DNA from: Alphaproteobacteria bacterium
Lineage (GTDB): Bacteria > Pseudomonadota > Alphaproteobacteria > Rhizobiales > Rhizobiaceae
Length of the DNA stretch: 64,000 nt
Assembly: GCA_016861165.1 (NCBI GenBank)
Contig: BOKV01000002.1
Location: 124,001 to 188,000, forward strand
Reading direction: 5' to 3'
The first letter of the stretch is position 1. Each line of letters begins with the position of its first letter. The position numbers were made by a program, and so were the translations under genes. Below the pieces are notes generated by a model. The model had not been told where the DNA came from and did not search any database. It worked only from the letters and a program-made list of their open reading frames with translations. Below, in pieces: positions 50,990 to 60,180 of the stretch.

Positions 50990-51853
50990 CTAGAGCGTCA
51001 ACAGATCGCCGTAGACGTCGGTGCGCCGGTCGCGGCCGAGCGGCAGCCTCGCCCGGACGCGCGCCACGTCTTCCAGATCGACCGTGGCGGCCACGATCTC
51101 GTCGCCCTCGGTTTCCGCCTGCGCCACGATCTGTCCGCCGACCGGGCTGGCGATGAAGCTGCGGCCGATGTTGATGCGCTCGCTTTCCTGGCCGGCCTTG
51201 TTGGGTCCGATGACGAAGACCTGGTTTTCCAGCGCGCGTGCCTGCAGCAGCAGCTCCCAGGACGCGGACCGGTCCTTTTCATTGTAGGTCGCCATGCAGG
51301 TCGGATTGACGATCACCTCGGCGCCCTTCAGCGCCAGAATGCGATATCCCTCGGGAAAACGGCGATCGTAGCAGATCTGCACGCCGATGCTGGCCTTGCG
51401 CGTGGCGAAGACCGGCAGGCCGAGATTGCCCGGCTGGAAGTAGAGTTTCTCGTAATTCGCCTGGCCCGGCGTCGGGAACACCACCAGCGGAATGTGCAGC
51501 TTTCGGTACTTGCCCATTACCGTGCCGTCGCTGTCGGTGACGATGGCGCTGTTGTAGCGGTGGATTCCCTCGCGCTCGCCATAGGCCAGAACCATGACGA
51601 TGCCCTGTCTGGCCGCCTCGTCGAATATCGGCTGGGTCTCGCGCGAAGGCAGGTCGTCGAAGAACCGGTCGCGATCTTCGATATGCACCTGACCGGGAAA
51701 GAACGGCGTCAGTGCAGCCTCCGGAAAGCCCAGTACGTCGACCTTGCGGCTGCCCGCCTGCTTGATCAACTCGACGATTCGTTTGATCGTCTCGTCCTTG
51801 TTTCCGGTATCGGGGCCAAGCTGGGCGGCGGCCAGTGTGATTGGTTTCTTCAT
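50990..51853 (-). CDS. Nitrilase-superfamily carbon-nitrogen hydrolase, copy 3
   Basis: Encodes 287 residues from ATG 51853. The triad is E45 (GFPEAALTP), K118 (YRKLHIP) and C161 (VQICYDRRFPEGYR). It resembles N-carbamoylputrescine amidase and beta-ureidopropionase. It overlaps the hydantoinase 2 stop by four bases (ATGA), so the ring-opening and decarbamoylating enzymes are translationally coupled, which supports a hydantoinase-carbamoylase pairing. Confidence 0.9.
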   Translation of the reverse strand: MKKPITLAAAQLGPDTGNKDETIKRIVELIKQAGSRKVDVLGFPEAALTPFFPGQVHIEDRDRFFDDLPSRETQPIFDEAARQGIVMVLAYGEREGIHRYNSAIVTDSDGTVMGKYRKLHIPLVVFPTPGQANYEKLYFQPGNLGLPVFATRKASIGVQICYDRRFPEGYRILALKGAEVIVNPTCMATYNEKDRSASWELLLQARALENQVFVIGPNKAGQESERINIGRSFIASPVGGQIVAQAETEGDEIVAATVDLEDVARVRARLPLGRDRRTDVYGDLLTL

Positions 51854-53274
51854 GCAACAGGATCCTTCGCTCGGGACTTTGAACCGTCCTGCCGCGCGAC
51901 CGGGCGCGCCAGGTATTGACCGTATCCAGGGGCGCCCGTCATCTCCCCGTCGCGCATGACGAACTGGCCGCGAATCATCGTCGCCACCGGCCAGCCTTTC
52001 AGCTTCCAGCCATTCCAGATGTTCCAGTCGCATACCGACGCAACCCGTTCGGGCGTCACCTCATGCACAGCTTCAAGATCGACCAGGGCAAAATCGGCGT
52101 CCCAGCCCGGCTTGGGCGCACCCTTGCGCGGCCACAATCCGTAGAGCCGCGCCGTGTTGCAGGACGTCACTTCGGCGATCCGCGACAGCGGCATGCCCCG
52201 CTTGTGGTAGCCCTCGCTCAACAGGATCGGAAGGATCGTGCCGATGCCCGGAAAGGCGCTTTGCGTTTTCCAGACATCCTTGCCGCCACCGTCCGAGAGC
52301 TTGTCCTTCAGATTCCTCGAGCAATGATCGGACCCGATCGTGTCGATGCCGCCGGCGATCAGCGCCGCCCACAACGCCTCGCGGTCCTGCGCATACTTGA
52401 CGGGCGGATTGACCCGCGCGAGCACGCCGACTTCCGACTCGCAGGTGTGGGTCAGGTAATGGGGGCACGTCTCGACGGTCACCCTGACCCCGGGGTACTG
52501 GCGCCGTCCATCGACAATGGCGCGATAGCCTTCGGCGCTGGTCAGGTGGACGATGTGGACCGGACAACCGGTGACATGTCCGTAGTGGATCGCCTTGTGA
52601 ATGTCCTCCGCCTCGACGCAAGGCGGCCGCGATTCGGTGAAGGCGGCGAGATCGGTACGCCCGCTTGCCACCAGGCGGTCGCGCAGGCGCCAGATCACCT
52701 CGATATTTTCAGTATGCAGCGAGAGCATGCCGTGCTCCATCGCCGCAATCCTTTCCATGAGAAGGAACAGGAAACCGTCATCCGTGCCGTCGGCGCCAAG
52801 ATAGGCTCCCTCCCTGCCCTTGAAGCTCATCAGCATCTTGAAGGACGAGACGCCGAACTCGGCCGGATAGCGCTCGATCTCGGCAAGTTGGCTTTCCAGC
52901 ATCATGATGAACTGAAAGCCGAAGTCGATGTAGGAGGAGCCCGCCGCCGAGGCCAGGTGATCGGCGAAGACTTCGGAGAACGGTCCTTTCGCCATGCGGA
53001 AATCGATCAGCGACGTCACGCCGCCAAGCGCCGCCGACCGGGTCTCCGTCAGCCAGGGATCGTCCGAACTCGTGATGTTCTGGTGGACATGCGGATCAAT
53101 AAGCCCGGTGAATACGGTGAGGCCCGTCGCGTCGACCTTCTCTGCAGCGTCAACCTCGGTGCCGCGGGCAAGCAGGGCGGCGATGCGGCCATCCGATATG
53201 GCAATGTCGACGGGCAGCACTCCCGCGTGCGGGTCGACCAGATCGCCATTTCTTATCACCGTATCGAAACGCAT
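51850..53274 (-). CDS. Cyclic amidohydrolase (hydantoinase/dihydropyrimidinase-like), copy 2
   Basis: Encodes 474 residues from ATG 53274 (MRFDTVIRNGDLVDPHAG). Metal ligands: H62 and H64 (DPHVHQN) and the carboxylatable K146 (SSFKMLMSF), then LHTENIEV, VHLTSAEGYRAI and IGSDHC. Its C-terminal half is clearly paralogous to copy 1 (EGYHKRGMPLSRIAEVTSCN; LKGWPVATMIRG). It opens cyclic amides or ureides. It is first in the unit with nitrilase 3, LLM 2 and the DadA-like enzyme, and several copies of the cluster motif lie upstream. Confidence 0.9.
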   Translation of the reverse strand: MRFDTVIRNGDLVDPHAGVLPVDIAISDGRIAALLARGTEVDAAEKVDATGLTVFTGLIDPHVHQNITSSDDPWLTETRSAALGGVTSLIDFRMAKGPFSEVFADHLASAAGSSYIDFGFQFIMMLESQLAEIERYPAEFGVSSFKMLMSFKGREGAYLGADGTDDGFLFLLMERIAAMEHGMLSLHTENIEVIWRLRDRLVASGRTDLAAFTESRPPCVEAEDIHKAIHYGHVTGCPVHIVHLTSAEGYRAIVDGRRQYPGVRVTVETCPHYLTHTCESEVGVLARVNPPVKYAQDREALWAALIAGGIDTIGSDHCSRNLKDKLSDGGGKDVWKTQSAFPGIGTILPILLSEGYHKRGMPLSRIAEVTSCNTARLYGLWPRKGAPKPGWDADFALVDLEAVHEVTPERVASVCDWNIWNGWKLKGWPVATMIRGQFVMRDGEMTGAPGYGQYLARPVARQDGSKSRAKDPVA

Positions 53275-53392
53275 CACGAAGTTCGCCCTCTCCACCCCCC
53301 CCCGCAGCCGGTCACGAGTTGCCCCGGACCGGCCCAACCCGGCAGGCTATTACAAAATTTTGGAACAGAATGAGACAAAATGCAAGACAGAC

Positions 53393-53402
53393 TGATACAG
53401 TT
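53393..53402. promoter_or_regulatory. Operator proximal to hydantoinase copy 2
   Basis: TGATACAGTT, one mismatch to the cluster motif, about 120 bp upstream of hydantoinase 2; a looser TGAGACAAAA lies at 53371-53380. Confidence 0.5.
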
Positions 53403-53512
53403 CTGTCGATTTGAGCCGCGGGATGGCGCCGCTGCCGCTCGCCACTGCTAGGGCCGACACTTGCGCATGAGCCTTTTCGCCACGTCATCCTTGTTTGGGG
53501 TTTTTTGCAACT

Positions 53513-53744
53513 TGTTGTATTATATTATCTATTCGCACCTGCCTGACGCCGGAAGCGGGGGCTATCCGTACTAAGCGGTGTCCAGGTTTGTTTCCTGCCA
53601 GCGAACTCGGCCGCCACATCACATCAGATCGATGATGGGCGAATATTGATACAATATCGCAGATGACAACTCAGATAGTTACCAAGTATTTGAATTAATG
53701 TGGTTTTTGGACAGAGCCGGCATTTGCAAATGACTGATACAATT
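53513..53744. promoter_or_regulatory. Distal operator cluster between cofC and hydantoinase copy 2
   Basis: TGATACAATA (53647-53656) and perfect TGATACAATT (53735-53744) are 88 bp apart in the same orientation. A weaker TTGTATTA at 53515-53522 overlaps ATTATA (53519-53524), which reads TATAAT on the minus strand and could be a -10 for hydantoinase 2; no good -35 was found. The 488-bp gap (53275-53762) is unusually AT-rich and contains no supported gene. Confidence 0.5.
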
Positions 53745-53762
53745 GGAAGACGGTCGCCCGTT

Positions 53763-54413
53763 TCAACCGTCGGCGGCGGCCTTCGGGTCAGGCGCTCCGG
53801 CAAATGAATCGAGTTCAAGAAGATCGTTCGGCGTGTCGATGTCCAGGGCGAGTCGGGGCCGGGACACAATGGCGACCGTCAGATGCGCCTGCTCCGCCTG
53901 GCGCCGATGGGCCTCGAAGCTGCCTTCGCCGAAGGAAAACCGCATGAGGTCCGGCCGCTCGATCAGCAGGGCATTGGTTCCTGACCGGCTGCGATCCGGC
54001 GCGATGACCACCGAAGCGCCCGCGTCGGCGGCCGCAACCAGCACCGCGAGTTCCCCGGCCGCCAGGAGCGGCAGGTCGCCCGGCAGGACAAGAAGCCGAG
54101 GCTGCTCGTCGGCTAATGCCGCCAGCCGTTCGGCCGCCAGCGCAACGGCATGGTTCATGCCCGCCGCCTCCCCCTCGGCCACGACCAGCGCGCCGGCTTG
54201 CGCGGCGAGCCTCGCGACATCGGGATCGCCCGTCACGACCATACAATGCGAGGCACCGGCAAACGCGATGGCGACGCCGAGGACGTGCCGAAACATCTTC
54301 TCGGCCAGCATGCGTCGGGCCGGCGCGTCGAGCGCCGGAGCGAGCCGCGTCTTGGCCCCGGCAAGCGACCTGACCGGCAGGGCAATCCAGGTCTCGCGCG
54401 TGGTGCCCTTCAT
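53763..54413 (-). CDS. cofC: Phospholactate (or analogous) guanylyltransferase, F420 biosynthesis
   Basis: Encodes 216 residues from ATG 54413, overlapping the cofD stop (ATGA). It opens ALPVRSLAGAKTRLAP, a nucleotidyltransferase start typical of CofC/FbiD, and has LVLPGDLPLL, APDRSRSGTNALL and MRFSFGEGSFEAHRRQAE, the substrate loop. It activates the three-carbon acid (2-phospholactate, phosphoenolpyruvate or 3-phosphoglycerate, depending on lineage) with GTP for CofD. Sequence reading alone does not settle which acid is used. It is the last gene of the aminotransferase-fbiC-cofE-cofD-cofC operon. Confidence 0.92.
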   Translation of the reverse strand: MKGTTRETWIALPVRSLAGAKTRLAPALDAPARRMLAEKMFRHVLGVAIAFAGASHCMVVTGDPDVARLAAQAGALVVAEGEAAGMNHAVALAAERLAALADEQPRLLVLPGDLPLLAAGELAVLVAAADAGASVVIAPDRSRSGTNALLIERPDLMRFSFGEGSFEAHRRQAEQAHLTVAIVSRPRLALDIDTPNDLLELDSFAGAPDPKAAADG

Positions 54414-55345
54414 CCGTTCCTTCCGAGAAGCGCTGCGAAATCGACAACCTCGCATGCGAGCCGCAGCCGGTCGGCGTCGCAGCGCATCAGGATCGGCGTG
54501 ACCAGTACTTTTGCGTCCATCTCGCCGGCCAGCGCGGCATCGGAAGCATCAATGACGAAGCCGGTTAACAGATCGCCATACCATTCAGCCACGCCAACGC
54601 ACGATACTGGCATGCGCAGTTCGCCCATAAGTTTGGCGGCGGGCCCCTTGACGGCCTGGCCGGCGATGATCGGAGAGACGGCTACCACCGGAACATCGGC
54701 GGCGCCGATAGCCTCACGCATGCCGGGCAGGGCCAGCATCGGCGCTACCGAAAGCAGCGGATTGGAGGGGCAGATGACGATGGCGGCGAGGTCGGGGGCG
54801 GCAAGCGCGGCCTCAAGGCCGGGAGAAGGCCTGGCCGCCTCGGCGCCTTCGAAGCGCAAGCCACGGACCTTCGGCCGGCAGCGCCGGCGCACGAAATAGT
54901 CCTGGAAATTCAGTTCGCCCTCGTCGCTGTCGACAATGGTGCGCACCGGCTGATCGCTCATCGGCACGATCGGGTGCACTATCCCGAGGCGCCGGCAGAA
55001 CTCGGCGGTAACGGTCGACAGGCTTTGCCGCGACAGCAGGTGGCTGCGAAGGACGCTGGTGGCGAGATCGCGATCGCCCAGATTGAACCAGGTCTCGCCT
55101 CCGAGCTTTCCCAGCGACGCCATGAAGTTCCAGGTCTCATCGGCCTGGCCCCATCCCGTGTCCGGATTGGCTATACCGGCCAGGGTGTACATGATGGTAT
55201 CCAAATCGGGGGAGATGTGCAGCCCCAGATGTTCAAAGTCATCGCCGGTATTGACGGCGATGACCAGTTCGCCGGGCGCCAGCGCCGCAGCCAGCCCGGA
55301 GGCCAGCTTCGCTCCACCGACACCGCCCGCCAGTACCAGGATCAT
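54410..55345 (-). CDS. cofD: Phospholactate transferase, F420-0 synthesis
   Basis: Encodes 311 residues from ATG 55345. The N-terminus MILVLAGGVGGAKLASGLA, NTGDDFEHLGLHISPDLDTI and YTLAGIANPDTGWGQADETW are diagnostic of CofD/FbiA. It joins Fo to the phospho-acid from the CofC product, giving (dehydro-)F420-0. It overlaps both cofE and cofC by four bases. Length is typical (about 310-330). Confidence 0.96.
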   Translation of the reverse strand: MILVLAGGVGGAKLASGLAAALAPGELVIAVNTGDDFEHLGLHISPDLDTIMYTLAGIANPDTGWGQADETWNFMASLGKLGGETWFNLGDRDLATSVLRSHLLSRQSLSTVTAEFCRRLGIVHPIVPMSDQPVRTIVDSDEGELNFQDYFVRRRCRPKVRGLRFEGAEAARPSPGLEAALAAPDLAAIVICPSNPLLSVAPMLALPGMREAIGAADVPVVAVSPIIAGQAVKGPAAKLMGELRMPVSCVGVAEWYGDLLTGFVIDASDAALAGEMDAKVLVTPILMRCDADRLRLACEVVDFAALLGRNG

Positions 55346-56103
55346 CGGAACAGATCCCGTTCGGGCGAGCGGATGAGCTCCTTCGCATCGCCGTCGCGAC
55401 GGCCATAGGGCGCGCCACGGGCGATGACGACCGGCAGGCCCTCGGCGGCCTGCCCCATGACGAGGGAAGCAGCGGCGGCCAGCTCGTCGGCGGCGGCTAC
55501 CTCCGTCACTTCCATGCGGCGCCCAAACAGATCCGGCACCCCCCGCAGATCGACCAGGGCCGGGAAACCCGCAACGCCGATAGCGGTGCCGATCGTCCCC
55601 TGTCGCCATGCCCGGCCGAAACTGTCGATCATGATCACCGCCGGCGCCAGACCCGTCAACTCCCGCAGCCGGTTCCTGATCCTGCCGCAGGAGCCGTCCG
55701 GGTCCTCCGGCAGCAACAGGACGCGGCCGCCATCGCCGACATTCGACTGGTCGATACCCGCATTGGCCATCACCAGCCCAAGCCTGTGGGCGACGATGAT
55801 CAGTCCGGCCCTGCAGCGCAGGATTTCAAGTGATTCGCGCAGGATCAACTCGACGATGCGCGGATCCTTCCCGCACCTGCGGGCCAGTTCCAGCGCCCGG
55901 GCGCCCGGTTCGACGGTTGCGAGGGTTACATAGCGGTTCTCGGCCTTGGAGACGATCTTCTGCGCCAGAAGGACGACGTCGCCTTCGGCCAGCGAGAGAC
56001 CCGCCCCGGCGCACGCTGACGCAATCAGTGCTCCGAGATCGGCCCCCGGCTCGACGAGCGGGAATTGCGGCAGAGCGGTCAGCGTGAGGCTAGGCTTCGC
56101 CAT
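55342..56103 (-). CDS. cofE: F420-0:gamma-glutamyl ligase
   Basis: Encodes 253 residues from ATG 56103. CofE signatures: LSLAEGDVVLLAQKIVSKAENR, GRIRNRLRELTG, MIDSFGRAWRQGTIGTAIGVAGFPAL and DLFGRRMEVTEVA. It adds the oligo-gamma-glutamate tail to F420-0. It is single-domain: the C-terminal FMN-dependent nitroreductase-like domain of actinobacterial FbiB, which reduces dehydro-F420-0 when phosphoenolpyruvate is the building block, is absent. An N-terminal extension is open to 56253 but not conserved. Confidence 0.93.
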   Translation of the reverse strand: MAKPSLTLTALPQFPLVEPGADLGALIASACAGAGLSLAEGDVVLLAQKIVSKAENRYVTLATVEPGARALELARRCGKDPRIVELILRESLEILRCRAGLIIVAHRLGLVMANAGIDQSNVGDGGRVLLLPEDPDGSCGRIRNRLRELTGLAPAVIMIDSFGRAWRQGTIGTAIGVAGFPALVDLRGVPDLFGRRMEVTEVAAADELAAAASLVMGQAAEGLPVVIARGAPYGRRDGDAKELIRSPERDLFR

Positions 56104-56227
56104 GACCCGATCATCAGGCCCATCCTCGGGGCTGGTTGGTGGGGAAATCCCGGACATTGACGGCCTCTTGACCCGGCAAGCCGCCAATGCGGCCAACCCA
56201 GTCATCGAAATCGTGCGTAAGCGCTTG

Positions 56228-58645
56228 TCAACGGTTATCCGCGGTGATGGCAAGCCGCTTCCTGCGCGGGCGCTCGTTGATCACCGGCGCCAGCGCCTCC
56301 GCTTGCCAGCCAGCCGAACGCCTGTCCTGGTCGACATCACGGTAAAGCGTCGTGCGCTGCCGCGGCAGGCGGCCGCAGGATTCGATCAGCTTGTGCATTT
56401 CCGGTGGGGGCAATTCCTGGCCGTGCTCGGTTCCCGCCGCGCGCGAGATGCTTTCGTTCATCAGCGTACCGCCCAGATCGTTGGCGCCTGCCGCCAAGCA
56501 CAATCGCGCGCCTTCCGATCCCAGCTTCACCCAGGATGTCTGGATGTTGTCGATGAGCGAATGCAGGACGAGCCGCGCGACGGCATGCATCAGTATCGTC
56601 TCACGGGAAGTCGGACCACGCCTGGCTCGTCCCCGGAGATAGATGGGCGCCTCCATGTGCACGAACGGCAGCGGCACGAATTCGGTGAACCCGCCCGTCT
56701 CCGTCTGCAGGGCGCGTATGCGAAGCAGATGGCGGGCCCAGTGACGATATCCGTCGACATGGCCGAACATGATGGTCGCCGTGGTCGGCAGACCGACGCG
56801 GTGGGCACTCGCCATCACCTCCAGCCATCGCGCAGTGTCGATCTTGTCGGGGCAGAGCACGGCGCGCACTTCGTCGTCGAGGATTTCGGCCGCCGTTCCT
56901 GGCAGGGAGCCAAGACCGGCCTCGCCAAGGCGCTCCAGAAAAGCGTCCAGCGACAGGCCGAGCGTGGCGGCGCCGTGATGGACCTCCAGCGGCGAGAAGG
57001 CGTGAACGTGGATCCCCGGCGCTGCCTCCTTGGCGGCGCGGCAGAAAGCCAGATAGGTCTCGCCGGTGTACTCGGGATGGATGCCGCCTTGCATGCAGAC
57101 TTCGGTGGCGCCCCGCGCCCAGGCTTCCTCCGTCCGGCGGGCCACCTCGGCCAACGAAACCTCGTAGGGTGTGTCGCGCAGCCCCTTGCCGGCGTGGCTC
57201 TTGGAAAAGGCGCAAAAGGCGCAGCGATAGCCGCAAACATTGGTGTAGTTGATGTTGCGGTTGACAGCGTAGGTAACCGTATCTCCCACGGCGGTACGCC
57301 GCAATTCGTCGGCCGCCAGGCAGACATCCTCGAAATCACCCCCGCGTGCTTCGAACAGCCGTACGATCTCGTGCTCATCCAATCCGTTGCCCGCCGCCGC
57401 GCGCGCCAGAATCTGATGGAGGCCTGAATCCCTGGCGCCGATTGTCGGAATGGGTGTCGGCGTCGTCGCCGCGCCCGGCGACCAGCGGCCGCCACGGCCG
57501 AGCCCCTGTCCGTCGCAAGCCCGCAGCACATGCGGCAACAGGCCAGGGTCGACCCAGCGCCCGGCCTGCGCGAGATAGTCGGAATAGACGGGCAGTCGCG
57601 GTGCCAGGACCTTGCCCGCCATCGCCGTTCGACGCGCCAGTTCGGTGATCTCCGGCCAAGGCGCTTCAGGATTTACGTGGTCGCGCGTAACCGGCGATAT
57701 GCCGCCCCAGTCGTTTATGCCGGCGCGAATGAGTTCCGGATAGGTTCCCGGCGACAGGTTCGGGGGCGCCTGGATGTTCATCCGCGGACCGAACACGATG
57801 CGTGCGGCGGCGATCGTCCAGAGCAGTTCTTCTAGACCGGGCTCGGGCGCCGCGGCCATGCGGGTTCCCGGTTTGCGGCGGAAGTTCTGGATGATCAGTT
57901 CCTGAACATGTCCATGATCGCGATGCAGGGCGTGCAGCGCGAACAGGGAATCGATCCGCTCGTCCCGGCTCTCGCCAATGCCGACCAGCAGGCCGGAGGT
58001 AAACGGCACGGCAAGGGCTCCGGCGGCGGCGATCGTCGCCAGGCGCGCGGCCGGATATTTGTCGGGCGAACCGTGGTGCGGCCCTCCATGTTCACCGAGC
58101 CGCGGCGAGACGTTTTCAAGCATCAGCCCCTGGCTGACCGACACCCGGCGAAGCGTGGCGATCTGGCCGCTATCCATCACGCCGGCGTTGACGTGCGGCA
58201 GCAGCCCGGTCTCCTCGACAATCAATCCGCAAATCTCGGCGACGTAGTCAATGGTGGTAGGATGGCCGAGTTCGTCCAGGGCATTGCGCGCAGCAGAATA
58301 GCGCAGTTCCGGCTTGTCACCGAGTGTCAGCAAGGCCTCGGTACATCCGGCTGCCGCGCCAGCCCGAGCGATATCCAGCACCTGTTCGCGCGACAGATAA
58401 GCGGGGCCCGCATGGCGGGGCGGCTGGGCGAAGGTGCAGTAGTGGCAGACGTCCCGGCACAGGCGGGTCAGCGGTATGAAGACCTTGGGGGAATAGGTGA
58501 CCAGGCTTGCGTGCCCGGCATCGCGCAGCTCGGAGGCCCAAGCCATCAGCTGCGGCAGCGGCAGCGTGTGCAGGGCCGACCGCAATCCTGCTTCGTCGAA
58601 ATCGCCATGGTCGGCGCCGGCAGGAATCCCGCTCATGATCGCCAT
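56228..58645 (-). CDS. fbiC: Fo synthase, CofG-CofH fusion (7,8-didemethyl-8-hydroxy-5-deazariboflavin synthase)
   Basis: Encodes 805 residues carrying two radical-SAM domains. The N-terminal CofG half has CRDVCHYC at C63/C67/C70; the C-terminal CofH half has CGYRCAFC at C471/C475/C478 and ends near the GGTLMNESISRAAG and PRQRTTLYRDV blocks. It makes Fo from tyrosine and the flavin precursor 5-amino-6-ribitylaminouracil. The fused order is that of actinobacterial FbiC. ATG 58645 has GAGGAG about nine bases upstream. It lies 117 bp after the aminotransferase gene on the same strand and heads the cof genes proper. Confidence 0.96.
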   Translation of the reverse strand: MAIMSGIPAGADHGDFDEAGLRSALHTLPLPQLMAWASELRDAGHASLVTYSPKVFIPLTRLCRDVCHYCTFAQPPRHAGPAYLSREQVLDIARAGAAAGCTEALLTLGDKPELRYSAARNALDELGHPTTIDYVAEICGLIVEETGLLPHVNAGVMDSGQIATLRRVSVSQGLMLENVSPRLGEHGGPHHGSPDKYPAARLATIAAAGALAVPFTSGLLVGIGESRDERIDSLFALHALHRDHGHVQELIIQNFRRKPGTRMAAAPEPGLEELLWTIAAARIVFGPRMNIQAPPNLSPGTYPELIRAGINDWGGISPVTRDHVNPEAPWPEITELARRTAMAGKVLAPRLPVYSDYLAQAGRWVDPGLLPHVLRACDGQGLGRGGRWSPGAATTPTPIPTIGARDSGLHQILARAAAGNGLDEHEIVRLFEARGGDFEDVCLAADELRRTAVGDTVTYAVNRNINYTNVCGYRCAFCAFSKSHAGKGLRDTPYEVSLAEVARRTEEAWARGATEVCMQGGIHPEYTGETYLAFCRAAKEAAPGIHVHAFSPLEVHHGAATLGLSLDAFLERLGEAGLGSLPGTAAEILDDEVRAVLCPDKIDTARWLEVMASAHRVGLPTTATIMFGHVDGYRHWARHLLRIRALQTETGGFTEFVPLPFVHMEAPIYLRGRARRGPTSRETILMHAVARLVLHSLIDNIQTSWVKLGSEGARLCLAAGANDLGGTLMNESISRAAGTEHGQELPPPEMHKLIESCGRLPRQRTTLYRDVDQDRRSAGWQAEALAPVINERPRRKRLAITADNR

Positions 58646-58762
58646 CAGGTCTGCTCCTCGTTCACCTGCCGCCGCGCACACCGCCACGGAGACCGGCTGG
58701 CAACGCCGACGCCGAAGCCGCACGGCCGGCGGTCGAACGACGACATCTCGCGACCATCGAAA

Positions 58763-60061
58763 CTACGCGACGATACGGCACGCCTGGTCAAGCGCGCGCA
58801 GGCTGTCTTCCAGTTCCGCATCGCCATGGGCGAGCGAAAAGAAGCGACGAACACCGGGCAGGACGTAAAGTCCCTGTTTCATGCATTGCATGTCGAGGCG
58901 GCGCATGGCGGCGGAATCGCCCGCCAGCATGTCGGCGTGGCTGCGGGGCCGCCCCCTGGTGAAGATGATCTGCCACAGGGAACCGGTGTGCTCGGCGATG
59001 GCAGGCACGCCATGGCGGTCCAGCACTTTCTGGCTCGCGGCGCAGGCCTGCGCCGAATAGCGGTTCAGGGCGTCATGGACGCCCGGCCGGGCCAGTTCGT
59101 CGAGCAACGCCAGCGTGGCGGCGGCTGCCACCGGATTGCCGTGCAGCGTACCGTTGAAATAGACGTAACCAGGCTCGCCCTTGCGGCGCGGATCCGACAG
59201 ATCGAGTATATCTGCCCGCCCGGCCACGGCGGCGAGCGGCCCGCCCGCGCCGACGACCTTGCCGAAGCTGGCCAAGTCCGGAACGACATCGAAGTAGGCC
59301 TGCGCCCCGCCATAGGCGAGACGGAATCCGGTCACCACCTCGTCCATGATCATGACCACGCCGGTCTCGTCGCAAAGCCTGCGCAGCCCCTTAAGGAACT
59401 CGGGCTCGGCCGGGATGATGCGCTGCACGGGCTCGACGATCACGCCGGCCAGTTCGTCGCGGCGCTCGCGGACGATGCGCTCGACGGCCCCCAGATCGTT
59501 ATAGGGCGCCACGCACATTGTCCGGCGCGTCCCGGCCGGGCGGCCCGCGGTATCATCCTGTCCCAACGGATCGTTGCCGAGCCTGGTTGGGAAGGTCGAG
59601 GTCAGCGCGTAGTCATGATTGCCGTGATAGGCGCCCTCGAACTTCAGGATCAGGTCCTTGCCGGTATAGGCTCGGGCCAGGCGCATCGCATAGGCCGTCG
59701 CCTCCGACCCGGTGGTGGCGTAGACGATCTTTTCGGCGCACGGGATATCCTTGACCAGGCGATCGGCCAGCCTTATGGCCGGCTCGTTCAGCGTGCCGAA
59801 CATGTGCATCCCCCGCGCGGCCTGCTCTTGTACCGCGCTGACGACGGCGGGAGGGGAGTGGCCCAGGATCAGGGCGCCGGCGCCGCCGACATAGTCGATG
59901 AACTGCCGCCCGTCGACGTCTGTCACGCGCGCGCCAGCGCCTTCCGCGAAGACGAAGCGGATATCCTCGGGCAGGGCGTAGCCGCCGAGTCCCGCGCCCG
60001 GAAGCACCCGCTCCGCGATATCGTAGAGACCTGCGTTAACGCTCGTGCCGGCGGTGTCCAT
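58763..60061 (-). CDS. Class III aminotransferase (glutamate-1-semialdehyde aminomutase-like)
   Basis: Encodes 432 residues of PLP fold type I. The PLP Lys is K268 in ASFGKVVGAGGPLAAVAGR, Asp240 in MIMDEVVTGFR, with TTGSEATAYAMRLARAYTGK upstream. The subgroup includes glutamate-1-semialdehyde aminomutase, beta-alanine and beta-amino-acid aminotransferases; context favours catabolic transamination of the amino acid released by the amidases. It is the first gene of the operon that also contains fbiC, cofE, cofD and cofC, and is divergent from the FAD-GcvT gene. Confidence 0.88.
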   Translation of the reverse strand: MDTAGTSVNAGLYDIAERVLPGAGLGGYALPEDIRFVFAEGAGARVTDVDGRQFIDYVGGAGALILGHSPPAVVSAVQEQAARGMHMFGTLNEPAIRLADRLVKDIPCAEKIVYATTGSEATAYAMRLARAYTGKDLILKFEGAYHGNHDYALTSTFPTRLGNDPLGQDDTAGRPAGTRRTMCVAPYNDLGAVERIVRERRDELAGVIVEPVQRIIPAEPEFLKGLRRLCDETGVVMIMDEVVTGFRLAYGGAQAYFDVVPDLASFGKVVGAGGPLAAVAGRADILDLSDPRRKGEPGYVYFNGTLHGNPVAAAATLALLDELARPGVHDALNRYSAQACAASQKVLDRHGVPAIAEHTGSLWQIIFTRGRPRSHADMLAGDSAAMRRLDMQCMKQGLYVLPGVRRFFSLAHGDAELEDSLRALDQACRIVA

Positions 60062-60180
60062 CGTTCCTTATCCCTCTACTGAGGCCGCCGCCCCCACGTC
60101 GACAGCGTGCCGGCGGCTGTCAGCCCGGGCGACTGCCCTGTCCGGCCGATCGACCCTGCCCCGCGACGAACAGCGGCACA

